Assembly (NCBI RefSeq): GCF_000400485.1
Contig: NZ_ASHR01000004.1
Location: 101,960 to 165,959 of the forward strand
Length of the DNA: 64,000 bases
DNA from: Agrococcus pavilionensis RW1
GTDB lineage: Bacteria; Actinomycetota; Actinomycetes; Actinomycetales; Microbacteriaceae
Direction: 5' to 3'
The position numbers and the translations under genes are program-made. Of this stretch, positions 16,257-24,437 are shown piece by piece. Positions within the stretch are counted from its first letter, which is position 1. Each line of letters begins with the position of its first letter. Under the pieces are notes generated by a model. That model did not search any database, was not told the origin of the DNA, and saw only the letters and a list, made by a program, of their open reading frames with translations.

Positions 16257-17152
16257 CAGCGCGCGGCATCCTCGGCGAGGAAGCGCCGGATGACCGCGGC
16301 GGCCTCGCGCGGCTGCTCGTAGTGCACGAGGTGGCCGGTGCCGCGGAGCACCGCGAGGCGCGCGTCGGGGAAGCGAGTGCGCAGCCGGTGCTGCTCGCGC
16401 AGCGGCGTGATGTCGTCGCGATCGGCGGCGATGAGCTGCACGGGCTGCGCGATGCGGGCCGCGACCTCGCCGACCGTGTGGCGGATGGAGGCGTCGAACG
16501 CCTCGAGCACCGACCGGCGCGAGGCGTAGCTCGAGAAGTAGGCGTCGTGCTGGCCGTGGATCCAGGCGCGCAGCCCCCGGTCGCGCGTCTTCGCCATGAA
16601 CGCGCTCATGCCGCGCACGATCGGCGGCGCGCCGAGCAGCGCGAGGCCCGCGCGCTCGGGCAGGGCGGCCGCCGCGCGGTAGTAGCCGAGCGCGAGCGCC
16701 GAGCCGAGCCGGTTGGGGCCCGAGAGGGCGGGCGTCGCGATGGGGTTGACGAGCACGATGCGGCTCGCGTCGAGACCGCTCGCGGCGGCGTGCGCGACGA
16801 CGATCGAGCCGAACGAGTGGCCGAGCACGGCGGCGCCGGGCGCCTCGCTCGCGACGAGCGCGCGCAGCCACGCGGCGTAGGCGTCGATGGATGCGGTGGG
16901 CAGGGCCTCGGAGTCGCCGAAGCCCGGGAGGTCGGGCACGATGACCCGCATGCCGGGCAGGTGCGCGGCGATCGGCTCGAGCCCGTGGTGGTCGCCGCGG
17001 AAGCCGTGCACGAAGACGATCGGGCGCGCATCCGGCTCGCCGTACTCGAACACCGCCGTGGCGGTGCCGTCGACGTCGATCGTGCGCTCGCGCCGCGGGA
17101 GCGCGTCGAGCAGCGCTCGGTAGGGCGACGGCGATCCGCTTTCCACTGGCAC
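16256..17152 (-). CDS. Alpha/beta-fold hydrolase
   Basis: Alpha/beta hydrolase of unknown substrate. The 298-residue product has the oxyanion HGFRGDHHG near residue 50, the nucleophile elbow GHSFGS near 115 (catalytic Ser117), a cap region, and the late acid and His in ADRDD and GTGHLVHYEQP (catalytic His near 279). GTG 17152 is six bases after TAGGCT on the minus strand, consistent with a leaderless transcript; GTG 17146 is a less likely alternative. It is co-transcribed with the glycosyltransferase gene. Confidence 0.87.
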   Translation of the reverse strand: MPVESGSPSPYRALLDALPRRERTIDVDGTATAVFEYGEPDARPIVFVHGFRGDHHGLEPIAAHLPGMRVIVPDLPGFGDSEALPTASIDAYAAWLRALVASEAPGAAVLGHSFGSIVVAHAAASGLDASRIVLVNPIATPALSGPNRLGSALALGYYRAAAALPERAGLALLGAPPIVRGMSAFMAKTRDRGLRAWIHGQHDAYFSSYASRRSVLEAFDASIRHTVGEVAARIAQPVQLIAADRDDITPLREQHRLRTRFPDARLAVLRGTGHLVHYEQPREAAAVIRRFLAEDAAR

Positions 17153-17158
17153 CGGTCG

Positions 17159-17164
17159 AGCCTA
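17159..17164 (-). promoter_or_regulatory. -10 hexamer of the alpha/beta-hydrolase gene (leaderless)
   Basis: TAGGCT on the minus strand ending six bases before GTG 17152. The opposing exonuclease hexamer is 24 bases away. Confidence 0.6.
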
Positions 17165-17188
17165 CCCGCGGGTGTGGGAGGTGCGGGC

Positions 17189-17194
17189 TACCGT
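17189..17194 (+). promoter_or_regulatory. -10 hexamer of the exonuclease gene (leaderless)
   Basis: TACCGT ending six bases before the ATG at 17201, with no ribosome site. Confidence 0.55.
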
Positions 17195-17200
17195 GGGCGC

Positions 17201-17947
17201 ATGACGGAGACGAGCGTGCAGCTGCGGAGGCCGATCCTCGAGGTGAGCCCCGAGGCGCCCGATCGCTGGATCGATCGGCTCGCCGTCTTCGACCTCGAGA
17301 CGACGGGCATCGATCCCGCGCAGTCGCGCATCGTCACCGCGTTCGTCGGGGTGCTCGATGCGAGCGGCGCCGTCATCGAGGGCCGCTACTGGATCGTCGA
17401 CCCCGGCGTCGAGATCCCGGCCGCGTCGACCGCCGTGCACGGCGTCACGACCGAGCGGGCGCGCGCCGAGGGCGTGCAGGCGCCGATCGCGGTGCAGGAG
17501 ATCCGCGACGAGCTCGCCCGCCACTTCGCCGGCGGGCTCGCGGTCTGCGCGTTCAACGCCGCCTACGACTTCTCGCTCCTCGCCGCCGAGTGCCGCCGCT
17601 ACGGCATCGAGCCGCTCGACGCGCGGCCGGTCATCGACCCGATGGTCATCGACCGCCAGGTCGACCGCTACCGCCGCGGCAAGCGCACCCTCACGGTCGC
17701 CGCCGAGGTCTACGGCATCGAGCTCGTCGACGCCCACGACGCGAGCGCCGACGCGATCGCCGCGGGCCGGCTCGCTCAGGTGATGACGGCCCGCTACCCC
17801 GAGCTGCGCATCGACCCGATCTCGCTCCACGAGCTCACCGAGCGCTGGGCAGACGAGCAGGCGGCGGGCTTCGAGGAGTTCAAGCGCCGCTCCGACCCGA
17901 CGTTCAGCGCGGGCCGCGGCTGGCCGCTTCGCGCGGTCGAGCGCTAG
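17201..17947 (+). CDS. DEDDh-family 3'-5' exonuclease (DnaQ-like)
   Basis: Exonuclease domain protein of the DnaQ/RNase T superfamily, probably acting in DNA repair or replication editing. The 248-residue product carries all acidic motifs: Exo I VFDLETTGIDP near residue 29 (Asp, Glu), Exo II FNAAYDFSLLAAE near 120 (Asp), and Exo III HDASADAIAA near 177 (His and Asp). It is a single-domain enzyme, unlike the epsilon-like proteins fused to UvrC or helicase domains. The C-terminal tail after about 220 is specific to this Micrococcales family. A tandem-repeat spacer lies directly downstream. Confidence 0.9.
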   Translation: MTETSVQLRRPILEVSPEAPDRWIDRLAVFDLETTGIDPAQSRIVTAFVGVLDASGAVIEGRYWIVDPGVEIPAASTAVHGVTTERARAEGVQAPIAVQEIRDELARHFAGGLAVCAFNAAYDFSLLAAECRRYGIEPLDARPVIDPMVIDRQVDRYRRGKRTLTVAAEVYGIELVDAHDASADAIAAGRLAQVMTARYPELRIDPISLHELTERWADEQAAGFEEFKRRSDPTFSAGRGWPLRAVER

Positions 17948-18003
17948 AGCGGAGACCCCTCCGGGTCGCCGACCTCAGCGCCGAGGCCTGTCTCGAGCCT
18001 CGG

Positions 18004-18146
18004 CGGCAGAGTGCCGACACGCTGCGGTCTGCGAGCGCCCTCAGCGCAGAGAGCCGACACTCTGCGGTTCGCGGCCGCCTTCAGCGCAGAGTTCCGGCAC
18101 TCTGCGGTTCGCGGCTGCCCTCAGCGCAGAGTTCCGGCACTCTGCG
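18004..18146. repeat. 40-bp tandem repeats, each with an inverted repeat
   Basis: Three full units and one partial unit at an exact 40-base period, beginning at 18004, 18044, 18084 and 18124. Units 3 and 4 contain the perfect inverted repeat CGCAGAGT / ACTCTGCG around a six-base loop (18085-18106 and 18125-18146). Unit 1 is the most diverged and unit 2 has a 7-bp version. They lie between the convergent exonuclease and rpmE2 genes, downstream of both, which suits transcription termination or an amplified palindromic element. Confidence 0.9.
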
Positions 18147-18158
18147 CGCGGGGTGACG

Positions 18159-18194
18159 AGAGAGGGCGACGAGCCGAAGCCCGTCGCCCTCTCT
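18159..18194 (-). terminator. Hairpin downstream of rpmE2
   Basis: A perfect 12-base-pair stem (18159-18170 with 18183-18194) around a 12-base loop, starting 14 bases after the rpmE2 stop. A typical GC-rich actinobacterial terminator, possibly bidirectional. Confidence 0.7.
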
Positions 18195-18208
18195 GCGTGC
18201 TGCTGCGA

Positions 18209-18457
18209 TCAGCCGCCGAAGCCCTTGTAGCGGTTCTTGAACTTCTCGACGCGGCCGGCCGAGTCCATGATGCGCTGCTTGCCCGTGTAGAACGGGTGCG
18301 AGGCCGACGAGATCTCGACGTCGATGACGGGGTAGGTCTCGCCGTCGAGCTCGATCGTCTTGTCGCTCGTGATCGTCGAGCGCGTGAGGAACGTCTCGCC
18401 CGAGGCGAGGTCGCGGAACACGATCGGGCGGTAGTCGGGGTGGATCTCGGTCTTCAT
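18209..18457 (-). CDS. rpmE2: 50S ribosomal protein L31 type B
   Basis: Ribosomal large-subunit protein bL31 in its zinc-independent form. The 82-residue product starts [11 protein letters not shown], has the type B insert and FYTGKQR and ends NRYKGFGG; it lacks the CxxC zinc motif of type A L31. In many Actinobacteria the type B paralogue is repressed by Zur and made in zinc starvation. I see no AT-rich Zur palindrome upstream here; this copy has an AAGGAA ribosome site and a TACACT hexamer at 18516-18521, so it may be constitutive. Monocistronic. Confidence 0.96.
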   Translation of the reverse strand: MKTEIHPDYRPIVFRDLASGETFLTRSTITSDKTIELDGETYPVIDVEISSASHPFYTGKQRIMDSAGRVEKFKNRYKGFGG

Positions 18458-18515
18458 GGGTTTCCTTGGTCGCTCGGGCGCGGAAGTCTTCGGTCGGCGT
18501 GCGGGCCGACAGACG

Positions 18516-18521
18516 AGTGTA
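18516..18521 (-). promoter_or_regulatory. Putative -10 hexamer of rpmE2
   Basis: TACACT on the minus strand, predicting a leader of about 50 bases that ends in the AAGGAA ribosome site. Confidence 0.4.
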
Positions 18522-18547
18522 TCAGGTGGGAAGGGCTCGGGTGCGGC

Positions 18548-19333
18548 TCAGCGCTTCGCGCGCGCCGACCAGCGGCCGCCCTCGCGGGCGATGGCGAGCG
18601 GGATGCCGAAGGTCTCGGTGAGGTGCGCATCCGTCAGCACGTCGTCGAGCGGCCCAGCCGCGACGATGCCGCCCTCGCGCAGCAGCATCGCGTGCGTGAA
18701 GCCCGGCGGGATCTCCTCGACGTGGTGGGTGACCATGACGATCGCCGGCGCGAGCGGGCTCGACGCGTACTCCTCGAGCGAGGCGAGCAGCGACTCGCGC
18801 GCGCCGAGGTCGAGGCTCCCGGCCGGCTCGTCGAGCAGCATGAGCTCGGGGTCCGTCATGACGGCCCGGGCGATCTGCACGCGCTTGCGCTCGCCGTCGG
18901 AGAGCGTGCCGAACGGCCGGGTCGCGAGGGCGCTGAGGTCCCACGCGTCCATGACCTCGGCGGCGCGCTCGAGGTCGAGCGACTCGTAGCGCTCGTTCCA
19001 CCGGCCGGTGACGGCGTAGGCCGCGGTGAGCACGACGTCGCCGACCCGCTCCGCCGCGGGGATGCGGCGCGCGAGGTTCGTCGCGGCGAGGCCGATGCGC
19101 GTGCGCAGCTCGAAGACGTCGACCTTGCCGATGCGCTCGCCGAGCACGTGCACCTCGCCGGACGTCGGGTGCGTCGCGGCTGCCGCGAGCTGCAGGATCG
19201 TCGACTTGCCGGCCCCGTTCGGGCCGAGGATGACCCAGCGGTCGGCCTCGTCGACGCTCCAGGAGAGACGATCGAGGATCCGGTTGCCGCTTCGGACGAA
19301 GGAGACATCGCGGAGCTCGAGCACGTTCGCCAT
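18548..19333 (-). CDS. ABC transporter ATP-binding protein
   Basis: A 261-residue single ABC ATPase with Walker A GPNGAGKST near residue 38, Q-loop region, signature LSDGERKRVQIARA near 143, Walker B ELMLLDEPAGSLD near 163 and the switch His in VTHHVEEIPPG near 203. No permease gene is adjacent, so the partner is unknown; similar stand-alone proteins resemble the ModF/molybdenum-type ATPases. The ATG is seven bases after TAGGCT (19341-19346), which overlaps the glgA stop, so it may have its own leaderless promoter besides read-through from glgA. Confidence 0.88.
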   Translation of the reverse strand: MANVLELRDVSFVRSGNRILDRLSWSVDEADRWVILGPNGAGKSTILQLAAAATHPTSGEVHVLGERIGKVDVFELRTRIGLAATNLARRIPAAERVGDVVLTAAYAVTGRWNERYESLDLERAAEVMDAWDLSALATRPFGTLSDGERKRVQIARAVMTDPELMLLDEPAGSLDLGARESLLASLEEYASSPLAPAIVMVTHHVEEIPPGFTHAMLLREGGIVAAGPLDDVLTDAHLTETFGIPLAIAREGGRWSARAKR

Positions 19334-19343
19334 GCCAGCGAGC

Positions 19344-20543
19344 CTATCGACCGGCGCGCTCGTCGATGACGCGCTCGTAGACCTCGCGCGTCTCGGCCGC
19401 GATGCGGTGCCAGTCGAAGTGCTCGGCGGCGCGCGCCCGGCCGGCCTCGCCCATCCGCTTGGCGGCGGCGGGGTCGGCGACCATGCGCGTGAGCGCGTCG
19501 GCGAGGTCGGCGACGAAGCGGTCGGGGTCGGTGGGCGTGCCCGTGCCGTCCTGCACCTGGTCGATCGGCACGATGTAGCCCGTCTCGCCGTCGACGATGA
19601 CCTCGGGGATGCCGCCGGTCGCGCTCCCGACGACAGGCGCGCCGCACGCCATCGCCTCGAGGTTGACGATGCCGAGCGGCTCGTAGACGCTCGGGCACAC
19701 GAACGTCGTCGCGTGGCTCAGCAGCACCCGCACGTCGTCGCGGGCGAGCACGTCGTCGATCCAGACGACGCCGCCGCGCGCGGAGCGGAGCTCGTCGACG
19801 AGGCCCTTGACCTCCGCGAGGATCTCCGGCGTGTCGGGCGCCCCGGCGACGAGCACGAGCTGCACGTCCTCCGGGAGCGAGCGAGCGGCGCGCAGCAGGT
19901 GCGGAAGGCCCTTCTGCCGCGTGATGCGGCCGACGAAGACGACGGCCGGTCGGTCGGGGTCCATGCCGAGCTCGCGCGCGCGATCCGCGTCGGGCAGCGG
20001 CGCCCACGCCTCGAGGTCGATGCCGTTGTGGATCGTGACGACCCGCTCGGGGTCGAGCGACGGGTAGGAGCGCAGGATGTCGGCGCGCATGCCGTCCGAC
20101 ACGGCGATCACGCGGTCGGCTGCCTCGTAGGCGCGCCGCTCGATGTCGCTCGAGATGCGGTAGCCGCCGCCGAGCTGCTCGGCCTTCCACGGGCGCAGCG
20201 GCTCGAGCGAGTGCGCGGTGACGATGTGCGGGATGCCGTGCAGCTCCTGCGCCAGCCGGCCCGCCTCGTTCGCGTACCACGTGTGCGAGTGCACGAGATC
20301 GGCGTCGGCGACCGCGTCGGCGATCTGCAGGTCGACCGCGAGCGTCTGGAGCGCGCCGTTCGCGTCGGCGAGCTCGGCGGGCACGTCGTAGGCGGTCACG
20401 CCCTGCTCGTCGCGCGGGGCGCCGAAGCACCGCACCCGCACCTCGGTCGAGTCGCGGAGCGCCTTCACGAGCTCGGTGACGTGCACTCCCGCTCCCCCGT
20501 AGATCTCCGGCGGATACTCCTTCGTCAGCAGGTCGACGCGCAT
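19344..20543 (-). CDS. glgA: Glycogen synthase / alpha-maltose-1-phosphate synthase (GT4)
   Basis: Actinobacterial GlgA-type (GlgM) glucosyltransferase that uses ADP-glucose to make glycogen or maltose-1-phosphate. The 399-residue GT-B protein has the N-terminal LLTKEYPPEIYGGAGVHVTEL motif, SHTWYANEAG near 90, TAHSLEPLRPWK, the NGID line near 175, FVGRITRQKG near 205 and the donor site SVYEPLGIVNLEAMACG near 293. The ATG at 20543 is chosen over the in-frame GTG at 20549 because the protein then starts MRVDLLTKEYPP as in relatives and TACTGT (20550-20555) ends six bases upstream. Divergent from glgC, its substrate supplier. Confidence 0.93.
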   Translation of the reverse strand: MRVDLLTKEYPPEIYGGAGVHVTELVKALRDSTEVRVRCFGAPRDEQGVTAYDVPAELADANGALQTLAVDLQIADAVADADLVHSHTWYANEAGRLAQELHGIPHIVTAHSLEPLRPWKAEQLGGGYRISSDIERRAYEAADRVIAVSDGMRADILRSYPSLDPERVVTIHNGIDLEAWAPLPDADRARELGMDPDRPAVVFVGRITRQKGLPHLLRAARSLPEDVQLVLVAGAPDTPEILAEVKGLVDELRSARGGVVWIDDVLARDDVRVLLSHATTFVCPSVYEPLGIVNLEAMACGAPVVGSATGGIPEVIVDGETGYIVPIDQVQDGTGTPTDPDRFVADLADALTRMVADPAAAKRMGEAGRARAAEHFDWHRIAAETREVYERVIDERAGR

Positions 20544-20549
20544 GCCCAC

Positions 20550-20555
20550 ACAGTA
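20550..20555 (-). promoter_or_regulatory. -10 hexamer of glgA (leaderless)
   Basis: TACTGT on the minus strand ending six bases before ATG 20543; it supports that start over GTG 20549. Confidence 0.55.
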
Positions 20556-20611
20556 CGCCAGCGCATCCGCACCCGCCGTCCGGCTCCTGGTCAGCGTGCA
20601 GACAAGAACCG

Positions 20612-20617
20612 TAGGGT
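20612..20617 (+). promoter_or_regulatory. -10 hexamer of glgC (leaderless)
   Basis: TAGGGT ending six bases before ATG 20624, with no ribosome site. Confidence 0.6.
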
Positions 20618-20623
20618 GAACCC

Positions 20624-21859
20624 ATGGACAAGAAGGTCTTCGGGATCGTGCTCGCAGGCGGCGAGGGCAAGCGGCTCATGCCCCTCACCGCCGATCGGGC
20701 GAAGCCGGCGGTGCCGTTCGGCGGCGCCTATCGACTGATCGACTTCGCGATCTCGAACCTCATCAACTCGAGCCTGCGGCAGATCGTCGTGCTCACGCAG
20801 TACAAGTCGCACTCGCTCGACCGCCACATCTCGCAGGTGTGGCGCATGTCGTCGATGCTCAACTCCTACGTCACGTCGGTGCCGGCGCAGCAGCGCACCG
20901 GCAAGCACTGGTTCGCCGGCAGCGCCGACGCGATCTTCCAGTCGCTCAACCTCATCGCCGACGAGAAGCCCGACATCGTCGTCGTGGTGGGCGCCGACCA
21001 CGTCTACCGGATGGACTTCCGCGACATGATCGACGCCCACCTCGCCTCGGGAGCGCGCGCGACTGTCGCGGGCATCCGCCAGCCGATCGAGCTCGCGCAC
21101 CAGTTCGGCGTCATCGAGGAGGACGACGACAAGCCCGGCTACATCCGCGCGTTCCACGAGAAGCCCGCCGACGCATCCGGCTTCGCCGTCGCGCCCGGCG
21201 AGGTGCTCGCGTCGATGGGCAACTACGTCTTCGACGCCGACGCGCTCGTCGAGGCCGTGATCGCCGACAACCGGCTCGAGGACTCCGACCACGACATGGG
21301 CGGCGACATCATCCCCTGGTTCGTCGAGCGCGGCGAGGCGGCGATGTACGACCTCAAGAACAACACCGTCCCCGGCGCGACCGAGCGCGACAAGTACTAC
21401 TGGCGCGACGTCGGCACGATCGAGTCGTTCTTCGACGCGCACATGGACCTCATCTCGGCGCTGCCGATCTTCAACCTCTACAACCGCGAGTGGCCGATCT
21501 ACACCCAGACGGTGAACGCGCCCCCGGCGAAGTTCACGAGGGATGCGTGGGGTCGCGCGGCCGACGTCAACGAGGCGATCGTCGGCGCGGGCTCCGTCGT
21601 GCAGGGGGCGAGCGTCGTGCGCAGCGTCGTCTCCCCGTGGTGCACGATCGACGCGGGCGCGACCGTCTCCGACGCGATCCTCTTCGACCAGGTGCACGTC
21701 GGCGCCGGCGCCGTCGTGCGGCGGGCGATCATCGACAAGGCGGTCGAGATCGGCCCCGGCGTGCAGATCGGCGTCGACCACGAGGCCGACCTCGCGCGCG
21801 GCTTCTCCATCTCGGCCTCCGGCATCGTCACGGTGCCGAAGGGCTCGACGATCCTGTGA
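20624..21859 (+). CDS. glgC: Glucose-1-phosphate adenylyltransferase (ADP-glucose pyrophosphorylase)
   Basis: Makes ADP-glucose from glucose-1-phosphate and ATP, the committed step of glycogen synthesis. The 411-residue product has the nucleotidyltransferase loop [25 protein letters not shown] at the N-terminus, GADHVYRMD near 124, the sugar-phosphate FHEKP near 182, [11 protein letters not shown] near 266, and a C-terminal left-handed beta-helix from about 310. The length matches the family. The stop overlaps the serB GTG by four bases. Transcribed away from glgA, so the pathway is arranged as a divergent pair with an 80-bp shared spacer. Confidence 0.96.
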   Translation: MDKKVFGIVLAGGEGKRLMPLTADRAKPAVPFGGAYRLIDFAISNLINSSLRQIVVLTQYKSHSLDRHISQVWRMSSMLNSYVTSVPAQQRTGKHWFAGSADAIFQSLNLIADEKPDIVVVVGADHVYRMDFRDMIDAHLASGARATVAGIRQPIELAHQFGVIEEDDDKPGYIRAFHEKPADASGFAVAPGEVLASMGNYVFDADALVEAVIADNRLEDSDHDMGGDIIPWFVERGEAAMYDLKNNTVPGATERDKYYWRDVGTIESFFDAHMDLISALPIFNLYNREWPIYTQTVNAPPAKFTRDAWGRAADVNEAIVGAGSVVQGASVVRSVVSPWCTIDAGATVSDAILFDQVHVGAGAVVRRAIIDKAVEIGPGVQIGVDHEADLARGFSISASGIVTVPKGSTIL

Positions 21860-22500
21860 CGGGGGCATCGCTCCTCGTCGTCACCGACGTCGACTCGACG
21901 CTCATCCGCGACGAGGTCATCGAGCTGCTCGCACGCGCCGTCGGGCCCGACGCCGAGCGGCACGTCGCGGCGGTCACCGAGCGCGCGATGCGCGGCGAGC
22001 TCGACTTCGCCGCCTCGCTCGCCGAGCGCCTCCTCATGCTCGAGGGGCTGCCGGTCTCGGTGCTCGACGCGGCCCGCGAGCAGGTGACGGTCACCGACGG
22101 CGTGCCCGAGCTCATCGCCGAGGTGCACGCGCGCGGCGGCCGCATCGCGGCGGTCTCGGGCGGCTTCCACGAGGTGCTCGACCCGCTCGCGGCCGAGCTC
22201 GGCATCGACCACGCGCGCGCGAACCGGCTCGAGGTCGCGGATGGGCGCCTCACGGGCCGCTCGATCGGCCCCGTCATCGACGGCGCGGCCAAGCGCGACA
22301 CGCTCGAGTCGCTGCGGCTGAACCTCGGCGTGCCGCGCGAGCGCGTCATGGCGGTCGGTGACGGCGCGAACGACGTCCTCATGATGGAGGCGGCGGGCAT
22401 CTCGGTCGCGTTCTGCGCGAAGCCGCTCGTGCGCGAGGCGGCGACGAACGCCATCGACGTGCCCGACTTCCGCGAGCTCATCCCGATCCTGCCCGGCTGA
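21856..22500 (+). CDS. serB: Phosphoserine phosphatase SerB
   Basis: HAD phosphatase for the last step of serine synthesis. The 214-residue product has motif I DVDST (residues 11-15), the substrate loop around [11 protein letters not shown] near 98, motif III Lys in [11 protein letters not shown] near 146 and motif [16 protein letters not shown] near 164. It lacks the N-terminal ACT domain found in the long mycobacterial SerB2. The GTG start overlaps the glgC stop (GTGA), so translation is coupled to glgC, an unusual pairing of glycogen and serine genes. Confidence 0.9.
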   Translation: MTGASLLVVTDVDSTLIRDEVIELLARAVGPDAERHVAAVTERAMRGELDFAASLAERLLMLEGLPVSVLDAAREQVTVTDGVPELIAEVHARGGRIAAVSGGFHEVLDPLAAELGIDHARANRLEVADGRLTGRSIGPVIDGAAKRDTLESLRLNLGVPRERVMAVGDGANDVLMMEAAGISVAFCAKPLVREAATNAIDVPDFRELIPILPG

Positions 22501-22507
22501 GGCGCCG

Positions 22508-23245
22508 ATGGCCGCTCCCTCGCAGCGCATCGCGATCGTCTCCGACATGCACGGCAACCTCACGGCGCTCGAGGCGGTGCTCGCCGACGCGCGGCGGCGC
22601 GGGGCGGATGCGGTGTGGTGCGGTGGCGACCTCGTCGGCAAGGGGCCGCGGGGCCGGGCCGTCGTCGCGCTCGCGCGCGAGGCGTGCGACGTCGTGGTGC
22701 GCGGCAACTGGGACGAGGCGGTCGCGGCGCCCGAGCGCTCGCCGTGGACGGCGCCCGCGTGGTACCGCGACGAGCTCGGCGCCCAGGCGCTCGCGTGGCT
22801 CGCCTCGATCCCCTTCCACCACGACGCGGTGCTCGGCTCCCGCCTCGTGCGCCTCTTCCACGCATCCGCCGACTCCGTCCACCACCGCGTGCGCTCGGGC
22901 GCCGACGATGCGACCTTCGACGCGATGTTCGAGCCGACGGATGCGACGGGTGCGGTCGCGCGGGCCGACGTCGTCGCGTACGGCGACCTCCACGACCAGT
23001 GGCTCGACATCCGCCGGGGCCGGTCGCTGCTGAACGTCGGCAGCGCCGGCAACGAGCTCGACGGCGACCCGACCGCGGCGTACGCGCTGCTCGAGGCGGG
23101 CGACGCCGGCGAGCTCTCGGTGCAGTTCGTGCGCGTGCCCTACGACGTCGAGGCCGAGATCGCGATCGCGCGCGCGGCCGGCATCCCGTTCCTCGAGCAC
23201 TGGATCGCCGAGCTCCGCTCGGGCGTCGACCAGCGCCGCGCCTGA
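22508..23245 (+). CDS. Calcineurin-like metallophosphoesterase (YfcE/ApaH-like)
   Basis: A 245-residue cytoplasmic metallophosphoesterase. Motifs follow the family but with changes: IVSDMHGN (D-x-H) near residues 9-16, GGDLVGKGP near 39, GNWDEA in place of GNHD near 70, YGDLHDQW in place of the usual GHTH near 160, and LNVGSAGNE near 176. The substitutions suggest a different substrate or reduced activity compared with ApaH or YfcE. It starts seven bases after serB and ends 16 bases from convergent fabG. Function not assigned. Confidence 0.82.
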   Translation: MAAPSQRIAIVSDMHGNLTALEAVLADARRRGADAVWCGGDLVGKGPRGRAVVALAREACDVVVRGNWDEAVAAPERSPWTAPAWYRDELGAQALAWLASIPFHHDAVLGSRLVRLFHASADSVHHRVRSGADDATFDAMFEPTDATGAVARADVVAYGDLHDQWLDIRRGRSLLNVGSAGNELDGDPTAAYALLEAGDAGELSVQFVRVPYDVEAEIAIARAAGIPFLEHWIAELRSGVDQRRA

Positions 23246-23261
23246 GCGCCGCCCTCGTCGG

Positions 23262-23969
23262 CTAGTGACCCATGCCGAGGCCGCCGTCGACGGGGATGAC
23301 GGCGCCCGAGATGTAGGCGGCCTCGTCGCCGGCGAGCCAGCGCACGACCCCGGCGACCTCCTCGGCGCTGCCGTAGCGCGCCGCGGGGATCGCCTGCTTG
23401 TACTCCGCCTGCGTCTTCTCGTCGAGCTCGGCGGTCATGTCGGTCGCGATGAAGCCCGGCGCGACGACGTTCGCCGTGATGCCGCGGGCGCCGAGCTCGC
23501 GCGTGATCGAGCGGGCGATGCCGACGAGGCCGGCCTTCGAGGCGGCGTAGTTGACCTGGCCGGGGCCGCCGTAGAGGCCGACGACGCTCGAGATGAGGAT
23601 GACGCGGCCCCACTTGGCCCGCAGCATGCCCTTCGAGGCGCGCTGCGCGACGCGGAACGCGCCGCCGAGGTTCGTGTCGACGACCGCGGCGAAGTCCTCC
23701 TCGCTCATGCGCATGAGGAGCGTGTCGCGCGTGATGCCCGCGTTTGCGACCACGACCTCGACCGGGCCGAGCTCCTGCTCGATGCGAGTGAACGCCGCGT
23801 CGATCGAGGCGGCGTCCGTGACGTCCGCCGCGACCGCGAGCGCGCCCTCGGGGCCGGAGCCGTCGCGCGAGGTGATCGCGACGCGGTGGCCGGCGTCGAG
23901 GAAGGACTGGGCGATCGCGCGGCCGATGCCGCGGTTGCCGCCGGTGACGAGCACGGTGCGAGAGGTCAT
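23262..23969 (-). CDS. fabG: 3-oxoacyl-ACP reductase (FabG)
   Basis: SDR-family reductase of fatty acid elongation, NADPH-dependent. The 235-residue product has the cofactor motif TGGNRGIG near residue 9, NAG near 79, catalytic Ser in ISSVVGLYG near 129, the Y-x3-K pair in NYAASK near 144 and the C-terminal SGAVIPVDGGLGMGH. The short N-terminus and ending resemble mycobacterial FabG1/MabA. No inhA-like gene follows; the transcript ends at a convergent phosphoesterase gene. The ATG is seven bases after a TAGGCT hexamer. Confidence 0.92.
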   Translation of the reverse strand: MTSRTVLVTGGNRGIGRAIAQSFLDAGHRVAITSRDGSGPEGALAVAADVTDAASIDAAFTRIEQELGPVEVVVANAGITRDTLLMRMSEEDFAAVVDTNLGGAFRVAQRASKGMLRAKWGRVILISSVVGLYGGPGQVNYAASKAGLVGIARSITRELGARGITANVVAPGFIATDMTAELDEKTQAEYKQAIPAARYGSAEEVAGVVRWLAGDEAAYISGAVIPVDGGLGMGH

Positions 23970-23976
23970 GCGAGCC

Positions 23977-23982
23977 AGCCTA
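23977..23982 (-). promoter_or_regulatory. -10 hexamer of fabG (leaderless)
   Basis: TAGGCT on the minus strand ending seven bases before ATG 23969. Confidence 0.55.
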
Positions 23983-24050
23983 GAAGACCGGGCCATCCCG
24001 GAAGGCCGGGGCGAGCCCGAAAGACAGGGCTGGCGCAAAGGGCGCGCCTG

Positions 24051-24056
24051 TAGAGT
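24051..24056 (+). promoter_or_regulatory. -10 hexamer of the DUF3099-SURF1 operon
   Basis: TAGAGT ending nine bases before ATG 24066; there is no ribosome site, so the mRNA is leaderless or has a leader of at most three bases. Confidence 0.5.
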
Positions 24057-24065
24057 GGTCGGGCC

Positions 24066-24437
24066 ATGCGAGCACGGTCCGCGTCGATCACCGACCTCCC
24101 GATCTCCCCAGACGAGGATCGTGAGAGGCGCTTCCGCATGTACCTGTACATGATGCTCGTGCGGGTCGGGTGCCTCGGCCTCTTCTTCGTCGTGCCGGGC
24201 TGGTGGAAGCTCGCGCCGGCGCTCGTCGCCGTGCTCATCCCCTACTTCGCGGTCGTGGTCGCGAACGTCTCGACGCACGCGGTCGGCGAGGTGCGGGAGG
24301 CGCAGAACGCGCTGCCCGCCGGGCCCTCGGCCGCGGGCGGCTTCGCCGCGGACGAGCGCACGTGGCGCGCCTCGCCCGATCCGCTCGGCGGCGGATCGGC
24401 GCGCGACGACCGCGGTCGCGACGGAGCGGCGCCATGA
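24066..24437 (+). CDS. DUF3099 membrane protein
   Basis: A 123-residue actinobacterial DUF3099 protein: cytoplasmic N-terminus containing ITDLPISPDEDRERRFRMY, two adjacent membrane helices (about 31-48 and 50-68) and an Ala/Gly-rich, charged C-terminal tail. The family function is unknown. It is the first gene of a three-gene unit with a Cys/His small protein and SURF1, each overlapping the next, which ties it to cytochrome oxidase assembly by position only. Confidence 0.9.
   Translation: MRARSASITDLPISPDEDRERRFRMYLYMMLVRVGCLGLFFVVPGWWKLAPALVAVLIPYFAVVVANVSTHAVGEVREAQNALPAGPSAAGGFAADERTWRASPDPLGGGSARDDRGRDGAAP

Noticed and set aside
18004..18146. A CRISPR array
   Set aside because: The 40-bp units are contiguous and similar along their whole length, with no unique spacers and no cas genes.
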